64,000 nucleotides of DNA from Acanthochromis polyacanthus (lineage: Eukaryota > Chordata > Actinopteri > Pomacentridae). The notes under the pieces were generated by a model. That model did no database searches and was not told the origin of the DNA. It saw only the letters and a program-made list of their open reading frames with translations. The stretch is from NCBI RefSeq assembly GCF_021347895.1, contig NC_067132.1, positions 1,054,001 to 1,118,000 of the forward strand, in the 5' to 3' direction. The position numbers were made by a program, and so were the translations under genes. Shown here one piece after another: positions 45,001 to 53,112 of the stretch; the stretch's first letter is position 1; the number at the start of each line of letters is the position of its first letter.

Positions 45001-48000
45001 TGAGCGAGGAAGACAGTAGTCGGTCCGAGGAGGAAGAGAGTAGAGGTGTGTAGCTGCTGGGTTAGCGCGACCGTATGGTTCAGCTGCTGTTAATTTACAA
45101 TAAAGGCTGCAGTATTCTTCAATAAGGCTGGGCTCCTGTGTCTTTGCCTTCTACGACTGCTGAGGAAGTGAAGGGGGTTAACCGCGAAGTAACAACAGTA
45201 ACTTCGGCCCTGGAGAACTGTCCTCCGATGGGCTTCCTGACCACGGTCGGGAACTGAGCAGGAAAGGTTAACATAAGGATTAAATATTAAATAAAAGTCA
45301 TTTAATGCTTAAAATTGATGTCCAGTAGCACTTGTATGGCTGAATTTTCAGTTTTACTTAAACAGTTATGTTTTAGCCTACTTTTGGAGACTTTCCATAA
45401 AGTTTATGAACACAACGTCATTACGTGACAGCGTGGAGGAGAGAGAGAGGGGAGAAGATGGCAGATACCCCATTGAGTGACTTGGTGTCAAAAAAGAACA
45501 CAACTTCTGCAGTTTGGGAGTATTTCGGGTTCCAGGCAAACGAGAAAGGAGAGCCGGTAAATACTGATGAAGCAATTTGTAAATTCTGCAATCAAAAGGT
45601 GATTGCGAGAGATGGAAACCTCTCTAATCTAAGCACTCATCTCCGAATCAACCACCTACTCACTGCTGCGAGTATTCAATTTCCGAACGTGAAGGCACAA
45701 GCCAGTAACAGTAATAGTCACGGTAATACCGTATACCCCGGTAAAATGTGAAGGAAGTTTGACGGTGTCAAAATTTGGATACCGCCCAAGCCTAATGTGA
45801 ATCATTCCTCTGTTACCCACATCACTCATAAACAGACTCAGGGATTTGAATGAAATTTTCAGGGTCGATCAGAAATGAAACAAGGACCAAATGATTAGAC
45901 TTCGGCAGTGATACGGCCTAAATTTTGGATCCACAGAATTGTTAAGGATTTCCCTCTGAGGTAGCGGCACGATTCGGTATGTACACATGCATAACACACA
46001 CCTGTGTTCAGCACAAGGTCAGGTAATGAACAGTCTTGGTGGAGGACTGCACTCTCTCAGTGCTGTTCTTGTTAATTGACGTGACAAGCCGTGAGCGTGT
46101 GTGTGTGAACACGTGTGTGCCAGCAAGTGAAGTTAACTTTTAAAGCCACTGACTGATATGTCCAAATATGATTCATTCAATAGTAAATTATCATTTTGTG
46201 CCGCAAATCTACCAACCACCTCATATTAAACCAGTATCTGGCTGCTGCTGATTTCCCACCGTGGTGTGCCAGCTTTTGTGGAAATGGGTTGGAACGTTAA
46301 ATAATTATTTTCAGAATAAATATTGTCAATTACAGTGTTGAAACATGTTCCACAAACTGGAAACAATGCAGCTTTTTAGCAATTGTCATAGTCTCCTGCA
46401 ATTTCATCACAATAAATAAGCTTAAAACAAAGCAACTTTAATCGCAATTTTTTTTAGAAAAGCTGCCGCGAATTCAGGCATTTTCAGCCGCAACAATCAC
46501 GAAAAACGCCCGCGAAATCCTGGAGGGACTGTAAACTGCCTAACCAAAAATAACTACTACGAAAGGAAAACAGCGAAAATAGGACTACCAGCGACTACAG
46601 CCAAACTAAAACAACAAAACCCAGCAATCTAAACATCCATGGGGGAAGAATGAATCAAATGCCTGAAAAGAGAAGAACTTAATCACGAAAGGAAAGTTTG
46701 CACAAACACAAAAAAATCCTCACGCATTTCTCCGGGGAGGATGTGTGGCTTTGTGGTGCTCATGCCTCTGCTCTCCCTGCTGGTCTCTCCTGCCTCCCTA
46801 AATACAATCCTCCTCCCTAAGTGCTGACAGCACTCAGGTGTGCAGTTGCACTGGTAAAGGGAGGAGGGAGTAGAGTGCCTATATAATGAGAGTGGCGACA
46901 TGACGGGTCAAAAAAATTTTGGTCACGTGATCTATAGGAGCCATTTTATTTCCAATTCATGAACGCCGGTTATGCCTGTTAACGTTGTTTACAACGCAGA
47001 GAGTAATTCTAGGTCTTTTTTGGCTTCATAAATACCTGAAAAATGACGGGCTGTTGTGCCTTTGGGTGCACAAATCGATCGGAGAAGGGATTACACATGT
47101 TTAGATTTCCCAGGAGTAGTGAAAGAATAAAACTGTGGGAAAATAAAGTCCAGAGAGTGGGATGGAAACCGACTTCATCATGATTTTTGTGCCAGGTTAG
47201 TCCCATGTATGTACTTTCATGTTATGATGTATGGGTGAATGACAGATAGAAAAGTTTGATGTGATTTTAGGCAGTTGTGTTTATTTGGACTTTGACCATT
47301 TTCATGTATGAAGATGCATGAAATATGGGCCGCTGAAGTTGAACGGGGTAACCCGTTCAACTTCAGCGGCCCATCTGAGCTTCGACAACAGCCTCCCTGT
47401 TCATTCACATGATTTCCAATTCAACAAACAGCTGACAGTTTTCTGTTTCCTATTTTCTGTTTTCCGTCCAACCTGCAGTCACTTATCAGCCTCATATGAC
47501 CCGAACAGGCTCCGTGTTGTTCACCTGTTTCTGGGCTGTTAGCCGCCGTTAGCATGAGGATGCTGTTAGCCGTATGCTTACAGCTGCAGCACCATACAGG
47601 CGGACGGGAAAACGTATTTTATTAAATTGACCGAAGCTGCAAGCTCGATGATAGAAACATTATACACCCATGGAAAGCTTAGATTCTCATGAATCCGCCG
47701 GTATAAACCACTTTCAGATGTGATTACCACAGCGGGTAATATAAACACATTTGTCCAACAAACAGAAAATAACGTAAACAGCACAACTCACCTTTGAAGG
47801 CTCAAAACTAGTCACAGATGAAAATATTCCACAAAACGGCCATAATCCAGCCTTGGACATCCAGACAAAACAAGCCAGTAAATTATTTTGTCCAAAACAT
47901 GTCTTGAAATCAGTAAACAATCCATAGTTTTCGTGAATGTGCACCTCGCGCTGCGCGTCCCATATTGAGTGAATGGAAACAAAATGGCGTCAAATCCCCA

Positions 48001-50706
48001 GTTGTCGCCACTCTCATTATATAGGCACTCTAGGAGGGAGATCAGAGAGAGCAAGGAGAGAGACAGCAGCTCGCCACACGTCACAAATCCCACGCCCAGG
48101 CCAGGATGCAAACCAGAGATCTTCTAGCTGCAAGGCTCGGTGCTTACCACTGATCCACTGTGCAACCTCCTTGAGTGCGTGTCTAAATTTTGATGTCAAG
48201 ATTTTCATTTTTACTACAAATTTACATTATGCAGTTTGTAAATATTGATTATCAGTCTTCTTCATTGTGAAGTAACGGCTTTGGTTCTGAAAAAAAAATT
48301 TGGTTGACCCAACCTTATATTCTATAATTTCACCCGAGTGTAGTGTTGTTGCGATACCAAAATTCCCACTTTAATATGATACCTGCCTAGATATATCAAT
48401 ACTCAACTAGATTTGACTAAAATAGAAAACTACGCAGTACTCACCAAGTCCAGACCTCTCTCAAAAAGGTGCATTAACCTGACTTTTGGTTTCAATCTCC
48501 TTTTGTGTGCTGATGTAGTGTGCAGGCTGATAATACTGGTTTGACTGTCATCACATTAAATGTTAGTCATGCATGTTTATTATCTTTATGCTCAGTAAAA
48601 TTATAGTTTTTGTGCTGTTAAATGTTTCCTTGTGTCCTTTCTTATATAGGCATGTTTATGACAATGAATTAGTGCATGAATAAAATTGATATTGGATTAT
48701 TGTAAATAATTAAATAATTAGATCAACTTAATAGTGTTGTTGAAGCTTTTACATGGTATGCAGTGATCAAATGCCCCTCTACAATCACTTATTTTATAGT
48801 CAAGTTCATATTTCCAACCAGATATCACTTTTGAAACAATGTCTAACTGACAACTGACATCTTCTTGGCAGGTCTGCACTCTGCTGAATGCATTTTTTAG
48901 TATTTCAGGTAACTGTTGACATAAATGTTCATGCAGTGTTAACCATTATCAGTATTGATTAGGAATAAATTGATCACTCTAAGTGATGTTTATCTACACA
49001 CTGTAAATGCCCGACTTTTGGCAACTTTCAAGCTACGATAAAGTTAATGTTACCAGTGTGAAGGCTGTGTTTGCATAGAGATGTTTTCCACATTGGTCAG
49101 TCAGGTAATCAGATAATGCTTAAAGTTATCAGTGCTTGTAACTAATACCTCGACAAACTCTGGTGGTGAGAAGCGTTAATTTATGAAATGAATCACTCTT
49201 TTGACTTTTTTATTATTTATCGCGTTTGTTAAGAGGTTGCACTCTGAATTCTTTGTACAGATGCAAGATGCTTCACTTATGGGGATGTGTTGGCTCCCTT
49301 CATCCATATAAAAGTGTGACTTTTTGTAGGCTTTTTCTGACCCACTTAAGTCAAATAATTCCATGTTCTATTTTATGTGTCAGACTTATCTGTCCAACAA
49401 GCTGTCGACAGTCGGAATCAGCGGTTGGATTTACGGTCATGTTTTGAGGCACTGAAAGCTGCCAGCAGAGAAAATGCAGTTGTCACGCACATTTTGTCTG
49501 TTGGGAAGCATAGCTGTAAACACACACAATGCCCTGCTTTTAAACTTTTATGTTAATGATCAAAAATGCTGCTCTTAGCACACACTGCTAATCAATTAAC
49601 TTACTGATACTAATGAAACAGGATTTAGTATCATTTTTATTGGGAAGCTGTTGCAGTACATTCCTAGTATCGGTATACTGTGCAACGTTTCCTTAGTGTC
49701 ACGCAGATTGAGTGACAGTTTTTTTGAAAATACAACCTGATATTTGAAAACTCCTGCATCAGCATCTACCAGCTGTCCATACTAGTCATTGTCATCAAAT
49801 TGTTGCTCTTTTATGGGTACTGCAGCCAATTTTGTGAGATGAGGTATTATGAAGAGCTGCAATCACCTTTTATAAAAAGCTAAGTGGATGTGTGGAAAGA
49901 TTTCACTTTCTATTAATGCCACAGAGAACTTATGGCCAGGCCTATGAGATTAGTCTGATGACACAAAGCATATGCTTTACTGACCTTTTTTTTTCTCACC
50001 CTGACCAAAGCAATGAGTCACCTGAATGGCCAAAAGATGTATGGCAAGATCATCCGAGTGACGCTGTCTAAGCACCAGACTGTGGCGCTGCCTCGTGACG
50101 GCCTGGATGACCAGGGCCTGACCAAGGACTACGCCAACTCTCCACTTCATCGCTTCAAGAAACCTGGTTCCAAGAACTTCCAGAACATCTTCCCACCATC
50201 TGCCACACTTCACCTCTCTAACATCCCGTAAGTACCAAGCCAGTGAACTTCGGATCAGTTGAGATTGTGCTGAAGAAGACAGTCTCAAAAAGCCAAAGAA
50301 ACCCAAAGAAAAGAGTTGTCAGTAAGGTCTGTGAAAGTCATCGCCTGCTTGAAATTCCTCAGTATAAACTGTGTTCTTCACTTTAACAGACAAGATGTAA
50401 CGGAGGATGACTTACGGCTGCTGTTCTCCAATGCTGGAGGCACTGTGAAAGCATTCAAGTTTTTCCAGTATGTAGAGCTATCCTATCATAAAAGAAGTCG
50501 CATTGATACCGTTTGTTCTGTTGAAATTATTCTTGTAGCCAGTCAGTGGCATTAACCACTGTTCTGTATTTTCTAGGGATCGCAAAATGGCTCTGATCCA
50601 GATGTCAACAGTGGAGGAGGCTATACAGGCCTTGATTGATCTTCACAATTACAACATGGGAGGCAACCAGCACCTGAGAGTGTCTTTCTCCAAGTCCACC
50701 ATTTAA
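28839..50706 (+). CDS. ptbp2: ptbp2, polypyrimidine-tract-binding protein 2 (whole gene, 14 coding exons)
   Basis: PTBP2 (nPTB) is a nuclear RNA-binding splicing regulator, enriched in neurons, that binds CU-rich tracts. Fourteen exons, listed separately, total 1536 nt for a 511-residue protein, slightly shorter than mammalian PTBP2 (about 530). Domain order: N-terminal nuclear signal region (1-45), RRM1 (about 53-131), RRM2 (167-242), an Ala-rich linker (297-305), RRM3 (318-395), RRM4 (434-509). PTBP2 rather than PTBP1 or PTBP3 is indicated by [36 protein letters not shown] and [19 protein letters not shown]. All introns are GT-AG and all phases agree. Introns 1-3 and 11 are the longest. Fish often carry two ptbp2 copies (a and b), which I cannot distinguish here. 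Confidence 0.96.
28847..30099 (+). other. ptbp2 intron 1
   Basis: AT-rich, with no obvious insertion. The donor GTAATA is weak. Downstream of exon 1, 28870-29000 keeps an elevated CG content. Confidence 0.6.
30100..30127 (+). CDS. ptbp2: ptbp2 exon 2
   Basis: CTCTTTCAG/C...GTGAAG/GTGAGT. The 28 nt complete Gly and add ISDVAVGVK, matching the conserved MDGI..VAVG.KR start once joined to exons 1 and 3. Confidence 0.9.
30230..30395 (+). repeat. Retroelement 3' end with (TCTG)n(TATC)n tail in ptbp2 intron 2
   Basis: TTTTTTGATTAATAAAGCAT followed by a TCTG then ATCT array resembles the 3' end of Rex1-like LINEs of fish. The array spans 30307-30392. A reverse fragment with TTTATTAAGCCCCTGAAGTC lies at about 32050-32085. 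Confidence 0.55.
30396..33901 (+). other. Rest of ptbp2 intron 2
   Basis: It contains a short THAP-element family fragment at about 31190-31235 and a GT array at 32150-32205. No exon or other gene is supported. Confidence 0.5.
33902..33962 (+). CDS. ptbp2: ptbp2 exon 3
   Basis: The acceptor is TTCCACAG and the donor AGTG/GTGAGT. It encodes [20 protein letters not shown], the conserved RGS(D/E)EL block that with the preceding Lys forms the start of the bipartite nuclear signal region. Confidence 0.92.
33963..35386 (+). other. ptbp2 intron 3, repeat-poor
   Basis: I see no transposon, microsatellite or coding block in this 1.4-kb intron, unlike most of the window. Confidence 0.4.
35387..35559 (+). 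CDS. ptbp2: ptbp2 exon 4 (RRM1 start)
   Basis: From ATTTTAG/ACGGGG to AACCAG/GTGAGT, 173 nt. It contains NGSDSKK (second half of the nuclear signal), then [10 protein letters not shown] (RNP2 of RRM1) and [13 protein letters not shown]. Two changes from the mammalian protein stand out: KLRVEEAP replaces the basic KKFKG stretch, and [10 protein letters not shown] replaces P.EVTE.EVI. Confidence 0.95.
36200..36340 (+). CDS. ptbp2: ptbp2 exon 5 (RRM1 end)
   Basis: 141 nt, phase 0, CTGTTTCAG/GCA to AATCAG/GTTAGT. It encodes [20 protein letters not shown] and [13 protein letters not shown], the second half of RRM1. Confidence 0.96.
36726..36872 (+). CDS. ptbp2: ptbp2 exon 6 (linker, RRM2 start)
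   Basis: 147 nt, phase 0, GGCTGTAG/CGG to CAACAG/GTGTGT. It encodes the linker [20 protein letters not shown] and then [20 protein letters not shown], the first strand and helix of RRM2. The linker is shorter than in mammalian PTBP2. Confidence 0.95.
36947..37057 (+). CDS. ptbp2: ptbp2 exon 7 (RRM2)
   Basis: 111 nt, phase 0, only 74 nt after exon 6. It encodes [20 protein letters not shown] and [17 protein letters not shown]. Confidence 0.96.
37206..37404 (+). CDS. ptbp2: ptbp2 exon 8 (RRM2 end, linker)
   Basis: 199 nt, CTGCCAG/GCC to CTCG/GTAAGA, phase 1. It encodes [20 protein letters not shown] then [20 protein letters not shown] and an acidic linker. A second GT at 37418 would break the frame with exon 9 and is unlikely to be used for protein. 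Confidence 0.95.
38290..38905 (-). repeat. Repeat fragments in ptbp2 intron 8
   Basis: 38290-38400 matches the middle of the GGCTGCACAGTG repeat. At 38845-38905, ACAATAAAGCGTATTCTATT with TTCTA units is a retroelement 3' tail on the + strand. The rest of the intron is unremarkable. Confidence 0.5.
39734..39849 (+). CDS. ptbp2: ptbp2 exon 9 (Ala tract, RRM3 start)
   Basis: 116 nt, TTCTGTCAG/GAG to GAGGAG/GTTAGT. It encodes GALNPLS, nine alanines, [10 protein letters not shown] and [10 protein letters not shown] (RNP2 of RRM3). The Ala tract is written as GCA x4 then GCT x5, so the DNA is palindromic there. Confidence 0.95.
39754..39781 (+). repeat. (CAG)/(CTG) palindromic triplet run in exon 9
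   Basis: GCAGCAGCAGCAGCTGCTGC and the following TGCTGCTG form a self-complementary CAG/CTG palindrome coding for polyalanine. Confidence 0.9.
40354..40403 (+). repeat. (TA)n microsatellite in ptbp2 intron 9
   Basis: ATACATATA lead-in, then about 22 TA units. Confidence 0.95.
41570..41657 (+). repeat. (ATCT)n microsatellite, about 21 units
   Basis: Near-perfect CTAT/ATCT run ending 290 nt upstream of exon 10. It is pyrimidine-biased, so it may add weak PTB sites. Confidence 0.95.
41885..41946 (+). promoter_or_regulatory. Pyrimidine tract 5' of exon 10
   Basis: CTCCGACTCTTCTACCTCTC and TTGCTCTTCTCTCCCTCTAA precede the acceptor. This is longer than a normal polypyrimidine tract and, with the downstream tract, would allow looping by a PTB dimer or by several RRMs. 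Confidence 0.6.
41947..41980 (+). CDS. ptbp2: ptbp2 exon 10, the 34-nt regulated exon
   Basis: CCTCTAAAG/ATGGTT...CTCTTCG/GTATGT. The 34 nt encode [11 protein letters not shown] and one base of the next codon. Size, position and sequence match mammalian PTBP2 exon 10, known to be skipped when PTBP1 binds nearby CU tracts; skipping shifts the frame and sends the mRNA to nonsense-mediated decay. The same logic holds here because 34 is not a multiple of three. CU-rich tracts lie on both sides. Confidence 0.95.
41992..42110 (+). promoter_or_regulatory. CU-rich PTB-binding tract 3' of exon 10
   Basis: Starting 12 nt after exon 10, nearly 100 nt are pyrimidine only: CTCTCTCTCC, then (CTTT)n, then (CT)n, then CTGTCTCTCC. 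UCUU and CUCUCU are the preferred sites of PTB proteins. Its position by the regulated exon makes it the likely site of PTBP1/PTBP2 repression. The function is inferred from mammalian PTBP2. Confidence 0.7.
42144..42192 (+). repeat. (ATT)n microsatellite
   Basis: ATT units with two interruptions. Confidence 0.9.
42604..42696 (+). CDS. ptbp2: ptbp2 exon 11 (RRM3)
   Basis: 93 nt, TAATGCAG/GCG to CTCG/GTGAGT. It encodes [20 protein letters not shown] (RNP1 region) and [10 protein letters not shown]. Confidence 0.95.
44810..45794 (+). mobile_element. hAT element carrying a BED zinc finger exon (985 bp)
   Basis: The TIRs start TAGGCTTGGGCGGTAT at both ends. The TSD ATGTGAAT is a perfect 8 bp (44802-44809 and 45795-45802). 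The interior encodes one BED-finger exon and nothing of the hAT catalytic domain. Confidence 0.88.
45458..45751 (+). pseudogene. BED zinc finger exon of a hAT transposase
   Basis: [14 protein letters not shown] leads into [38 protein letters not shown]. This is the aromatic pair followed by CxxC and HxxxxH of a BED finger, the N-terminal DNA-binding domain of hAT (ZBED-like) transposases. The frame then runs into the right TIR region. With no hATC or RNase H-like domain it cannot be an active transposase. The upstream ATG at 45425 is in frame but adds only [11 protein letters not shown]. Confidence 0.85.
45860..46075 (+). repeat. Helitron-like family, 3' fragment
   Basis: TTGGTGGAGGACTGCACTCT then CTCAGTGCTGTTCTTG corresponds to the tail of the family at 19741. 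The preceding GAGGTAGCGGCAC is shared with the 52.7-kb copy. Confidence 0.6.
47043..47195 (+). pseudogene. THAP first exon with a nonsense codon
   Basis: [41 protein letters not shown], then TGA at 47181, then FLCQ and a donor CAG/GTTAGT. The Cys pair, F.FP and W....R..W.P are THAP landmarks, and the LC before the donor is the expected second Cys position. The single in-frame stop makes it a pseudogene. Confidence 0.75.
47326..47375 (+). repeat. Perfect 23-bp hairpin with 4-nt loop
   Basis: Left arm 47326-47348 and right arm 47353-47375 are exact inverted repeats (arm start ATGGGCCGCTGAAGTTGAAC), with loop GTAA. It is internal to the THAP-containing transposon. Confidence 0.95.
48181..50010 (+). 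other. Rest of ptbp2 intron 11
   Basis: AT-rich sequence with no delimited repeats and no supported exon. It ends in the T-rich tract TTTTTTTTTCTCACCCTGAC before exon 12. Confidence 0.5.
50011..50227 (+). CDS. ptbp2: ptbp2 exon 12 (RRM3 end, RRM4 start)
   Basis: 217 nt, GACCAAAG/CAATG to ATCCC/GTAAGT. It encodes [40 protein letters not shown] and [10 protein letters not shown], the RNP2 of RRM4. It follows the 7.3-kb repeat-filled intron. Confidence 0.96.
50390..50467 (+). CDS. ptbp2: ptbp2 exon 13 (RRM4)
   Basis: 78 nt, CTTTAACAG/ACAAG to TTCCA/GTATGT. It encodes [20 protein letters not shown] and AFKFFQ (the Gln is split with exon 14). Confidence 0.95.
50577..50706 (+). CDS. ptbp2: ptbp2 exon 14 and stop
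   Basis: 130 nt including TAA at 50704. It encodes [29 protein letters not shown] and the invariant PTB C terminus [11 protein letters not shown]. Confidence 0.97.
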
Positions 50707-51966
50707 GAATGTGACCCACAGGCTCCTTAACAGTACGATGTTTAGAGGAACAGGTGGACACTGGGGGGACCACATAGATTGAAGCAGTTTTGATTTTGGG
50801 GTTTTTGGTGATTCTGTCATTCCTTGAGAGACTTAAACCTTTGAGTTGTTTTGTAAAGCGAACAATTCTGGAACCTGTCAGCTATTCTTAACTGGACCTC
50901 TGTATTTTTATGTCAGGCAAAATATTGACATGATTGATTGTCCCCCTGTATGATTGTTGAATGTAGATCATTTTTTAAATTCTTGATTTAATTGAAAAAA
51001 TACAGTACTTATGTGCCTTACTTGACAATATCAACTGTTTCTACAGCTGGACATGTCATTATTTACCCTCCTAATGAGGCACATCGATATTAGATATTTT
51101 TAGGGGCTGAGAATACAAGCTGTTTTGTCGTCGTCTAGACATACAATTTTGAAGCTGTGCTGCCAGCCAGGCAGAGCTTTGTTTTCTTTTGTTCCAGAGT
51201 TTTAGATTCATAACATTTTTCTTTTTAGAATATTCCTGAGGCAATATGTAAGAGTCTTTACAGAAGTCTGTGACAGGCAGTTTAACTTGAACTCCATTAT
51301 TCCACAGGGATGTTCAGTGTAAGATTGTTCTCCCTCAGTTTTGACTTTACAATCCATGCATAAGTTTAACTATCACTATGTGGCTTGTGGTTAACTATTT
51401 CTTTATCTGTGTTTTAAAGCCTTCTATGCTTTTTCCATAGCAGTGAGGTGCAATTGTCAATGGCAATGTTTTTTAAGCATGCATAGTGATAATCTCACAT
51501 AAGAATGTGTTGCATGCTGTGGAAGCTGTTACAAGATGAGTCCACTGTGATATCATTGTCATGTGACAGTTTACTTGAGAGGGCTACTCATTTGGACCAA
51601 AGTTTCTGTGCCTTTAGTGTTTCTTTAATTCATTAAAAAAAAAGCATTTGAAAACACTGAATTGTTGCATTTTGGGTAAAGATGCCTGTAATGGTAAGTG
51701 TTAAGTTAATTCTTTCTTGTTTTTTTAATACCTAATGAGACCTCTTACCTGGAAAAATTTTCTCAGAAGTAAGTTAAGTGTATCTTTTCTTCCAAGTCCA
51801 ATTTTATATAGCTGAAAAGGGAAGGATTTGGTATTATTCTATAGAGGCGCAATTAAAGCATATTTTCCAACAAGGGGACGTGCAACTTGGTTTCCTGCTT
51901 TTTGAGTTTTCCCTCTCATGGTCTCTCTTGTGTATTCTACATTACCTCTGTAGCATGCCTAATAAA
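50707..51966 (+). other. ptbp2: ptbp2 3' UTR (probable extent)
   Basis: No coding content follows the stop. An AATAAA at 51961-51966 followed by ACTCTTCTGTAGC is the best polyadenylation signal. The UTR is AT-rich, with no recognisable transposon before 52.5 kb. The end is inferred. Confidence 0.5.
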
Positions 51967-52542
51967 ACTCTTCTGTAGCTCTGCATTCACCTCTGTCTTT
52001 CTTCTCTTCCCTGTCTACTTCTCTCACTTCTTAAACCATCTTCAGTCCCAGGGTGGGAAGGAAGCCAAAATCCATTGGAGCCACTTGAAAATAAGCTCTA
52101 ATAAGCCAGATTGAGCCCTGTAATTGTACTAATTCAGAGGACAAGAAGTACATTTTCTTGATGCATTTCCCACCCTGCCAACTGGCACAGTCTATTCCTG
52201 TTTTTCTCCTCCCTCCTCTGGTAGTTGGCTATTTTAATCAGTCTCTAAAGCCTTTTGCTCTCCTGACAATTTCTCTGATCTATCTACATGCTACCCCACT
52301 GTTACCAATTGCATAAATGGCCTTGGTTACTGAAATGCTTTTCTGCATTTTACGCTGTTGCCAGCTTTGGAACATTTTAGAGTAAAGTTGCTAGAGGCAG
52401 AAACATCAATAATGAGTTACTGCAAAGAATCTTTGGATGTAGCTTTGATCTATAAAATTTAAATGATTTTCCTTCCTACAAACTCTCTGGGTTTTTGCTA
52501 TGTGACTGTTGGTCACAGTTGAGTCACTGATCCCTTCCGGGC

Positions 52543-52662
52543 TACCTGGTTGATCCTGCCAGTAGCATATGCTTATCTCAAAGATTAAACCATGCAAGTC
52601 TAAGTACACATGGCCGGTACAGTGAAACTGCGAATGGCTCATTAAATCAGTTATGGTTCCTT
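52543..52662 (+). pseudogene. 18S rRNA 5'-end fragment (120 bp)
   Basis: The sequence opens exactly at the 18S start, TACCTGGTTGATCCTGCCAG, and follows it through CGGTACAGTGAAACTGCGAA to TTATGGTTCCTT. Scattered changes, mostly G to A, include CTTATCTC for CTTGTCTC and TTAAACC for TTAAGCC, so it is an old copy. It stops abruptly and continues as a different repeat. It is not a functional rRNA gene. Confidence 0.93.
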
Positions 52663-52922
52663 ATGGTTTGGTGACTGCAAATTTTGGCAGTGATGTGGCT
52701 TATAGTCTGCCTCCATGGATTTGTTTAAGATTTCTGTGTCATTGTGAGGTAGTGGCACAGCATCGCTGTAAATATGACAAGTGAATGCTATATGAGCTGT
52801 CAGCTGATGATCATATGATTGTGATCCTACTACAAATTCACTACTGAAGACTTACCAGGACTTAAATCATACAACAACTGAGCAACCTTGGTGGAGTACT
52901 GCGCTCTGAGTGCTTTTCTTCT
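52663..52922 (+). repeat. Helitron-like family, 3' part fused to 18S fragment
   Basis: GTGAGGTAGTGGCACAGCAT and the end TTGGTGGAGTACTGCGCTCT then GAGTGCTTTTCTTC match the tail of the 19741-20131 family. The CTAG end is degraded to CTTC. Confidence 0.6.
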
Positions 52923-53112
52923 TTTGTACGTTTATTTACAGGGTCTGGTTTTCACCACCTTGTAAGTTTTCTCCAATAATTGCTGTTCAACATTGAATCA
53001 TGGCCAATACAACTTGGATTTTTTAACAATCATTTAGGAAAAAAAGACTCATGTCAAAGTGAAAACACATTCTTGCATATAATGTAAAATAATTAAAAAT
53101 ATAAAACATAAA

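Larger units (their letters stand above)
44241..46531. mobile_element. hAT-type non-autonomous element (outer)
   Basis: The ends are CAGTCCCTCCAGGAATTCG and, inverted, CAGTCCCTCCAGGATTTCG. TAAACT flanks both sides (44235-44240 and 46532-46537), shorter than the expected 8 bp. The CAG...CTG termini fit hAT. It holds the BED-finger element and part of a Helitron-like repeat. Confidence 0.72.
46871..48032 (+). mobile_element. THAP-containing DNA transposon with 8-bp TSD (1162 bp)
   Basis: The TIRs begin TAGAGTGCCTATATAATGAG and are perfect for about 30 bp (46871-46900 and 48003-48032). GGAGGGAG is an exact 8-bp TSD (46863-46870 and 48033-48040). A THAP exon starts 172 bp in. Both P and hAT elements make 8-bp TSDs; the TAGAG start is more hAT-like, and a THAP finger on a hAT-derived protein has precedent in THAP12. 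A 23-bp hairpin is at the centre. It sits inside the solo LTR at 43978-48085. Confidence 0.85.
43978..48085 (-). mobile_element. Solo LTR 4, reverse-oriented, opened by two DNA transposons
   Basis: The left end is TGTTATGGCCTC and the right end CACACGTCACA, giving TG...CA termini. The flanks are CATCC (43973-43977) and AATCC (48086-48090), 4 of 5 matching. Without nested elements it is about 640 bp. ACTTTATTTATGG at about 44089 is a reverse polyadenylation signal, fitting a - strand LTR. The ends are supported by the clean rejoining of the surrounding repeat. Confidence 0.7.
43838..48180 (-). mobile_element. GGCTGCACAGTG-type dispersed repeat, copy interrupted by an LTR
   Basis: Left part 43838-43977 (TTTTTGGACTGTGGGAGGAA, CATGCACAGGGAGAACATGC) and right part 48086-48180 (ATCCCACGCCCAGG, TAGCTGCAAGGC) join to match the intact copy at 26870-27062. 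Everything between is insertion. Confidence 0.75.

Noticed and set aside
52543..52662. Functional rRNA gene
   Set aside because: Only the first 120 bp of 18S are present, with several substitutions at normally invariant positions.
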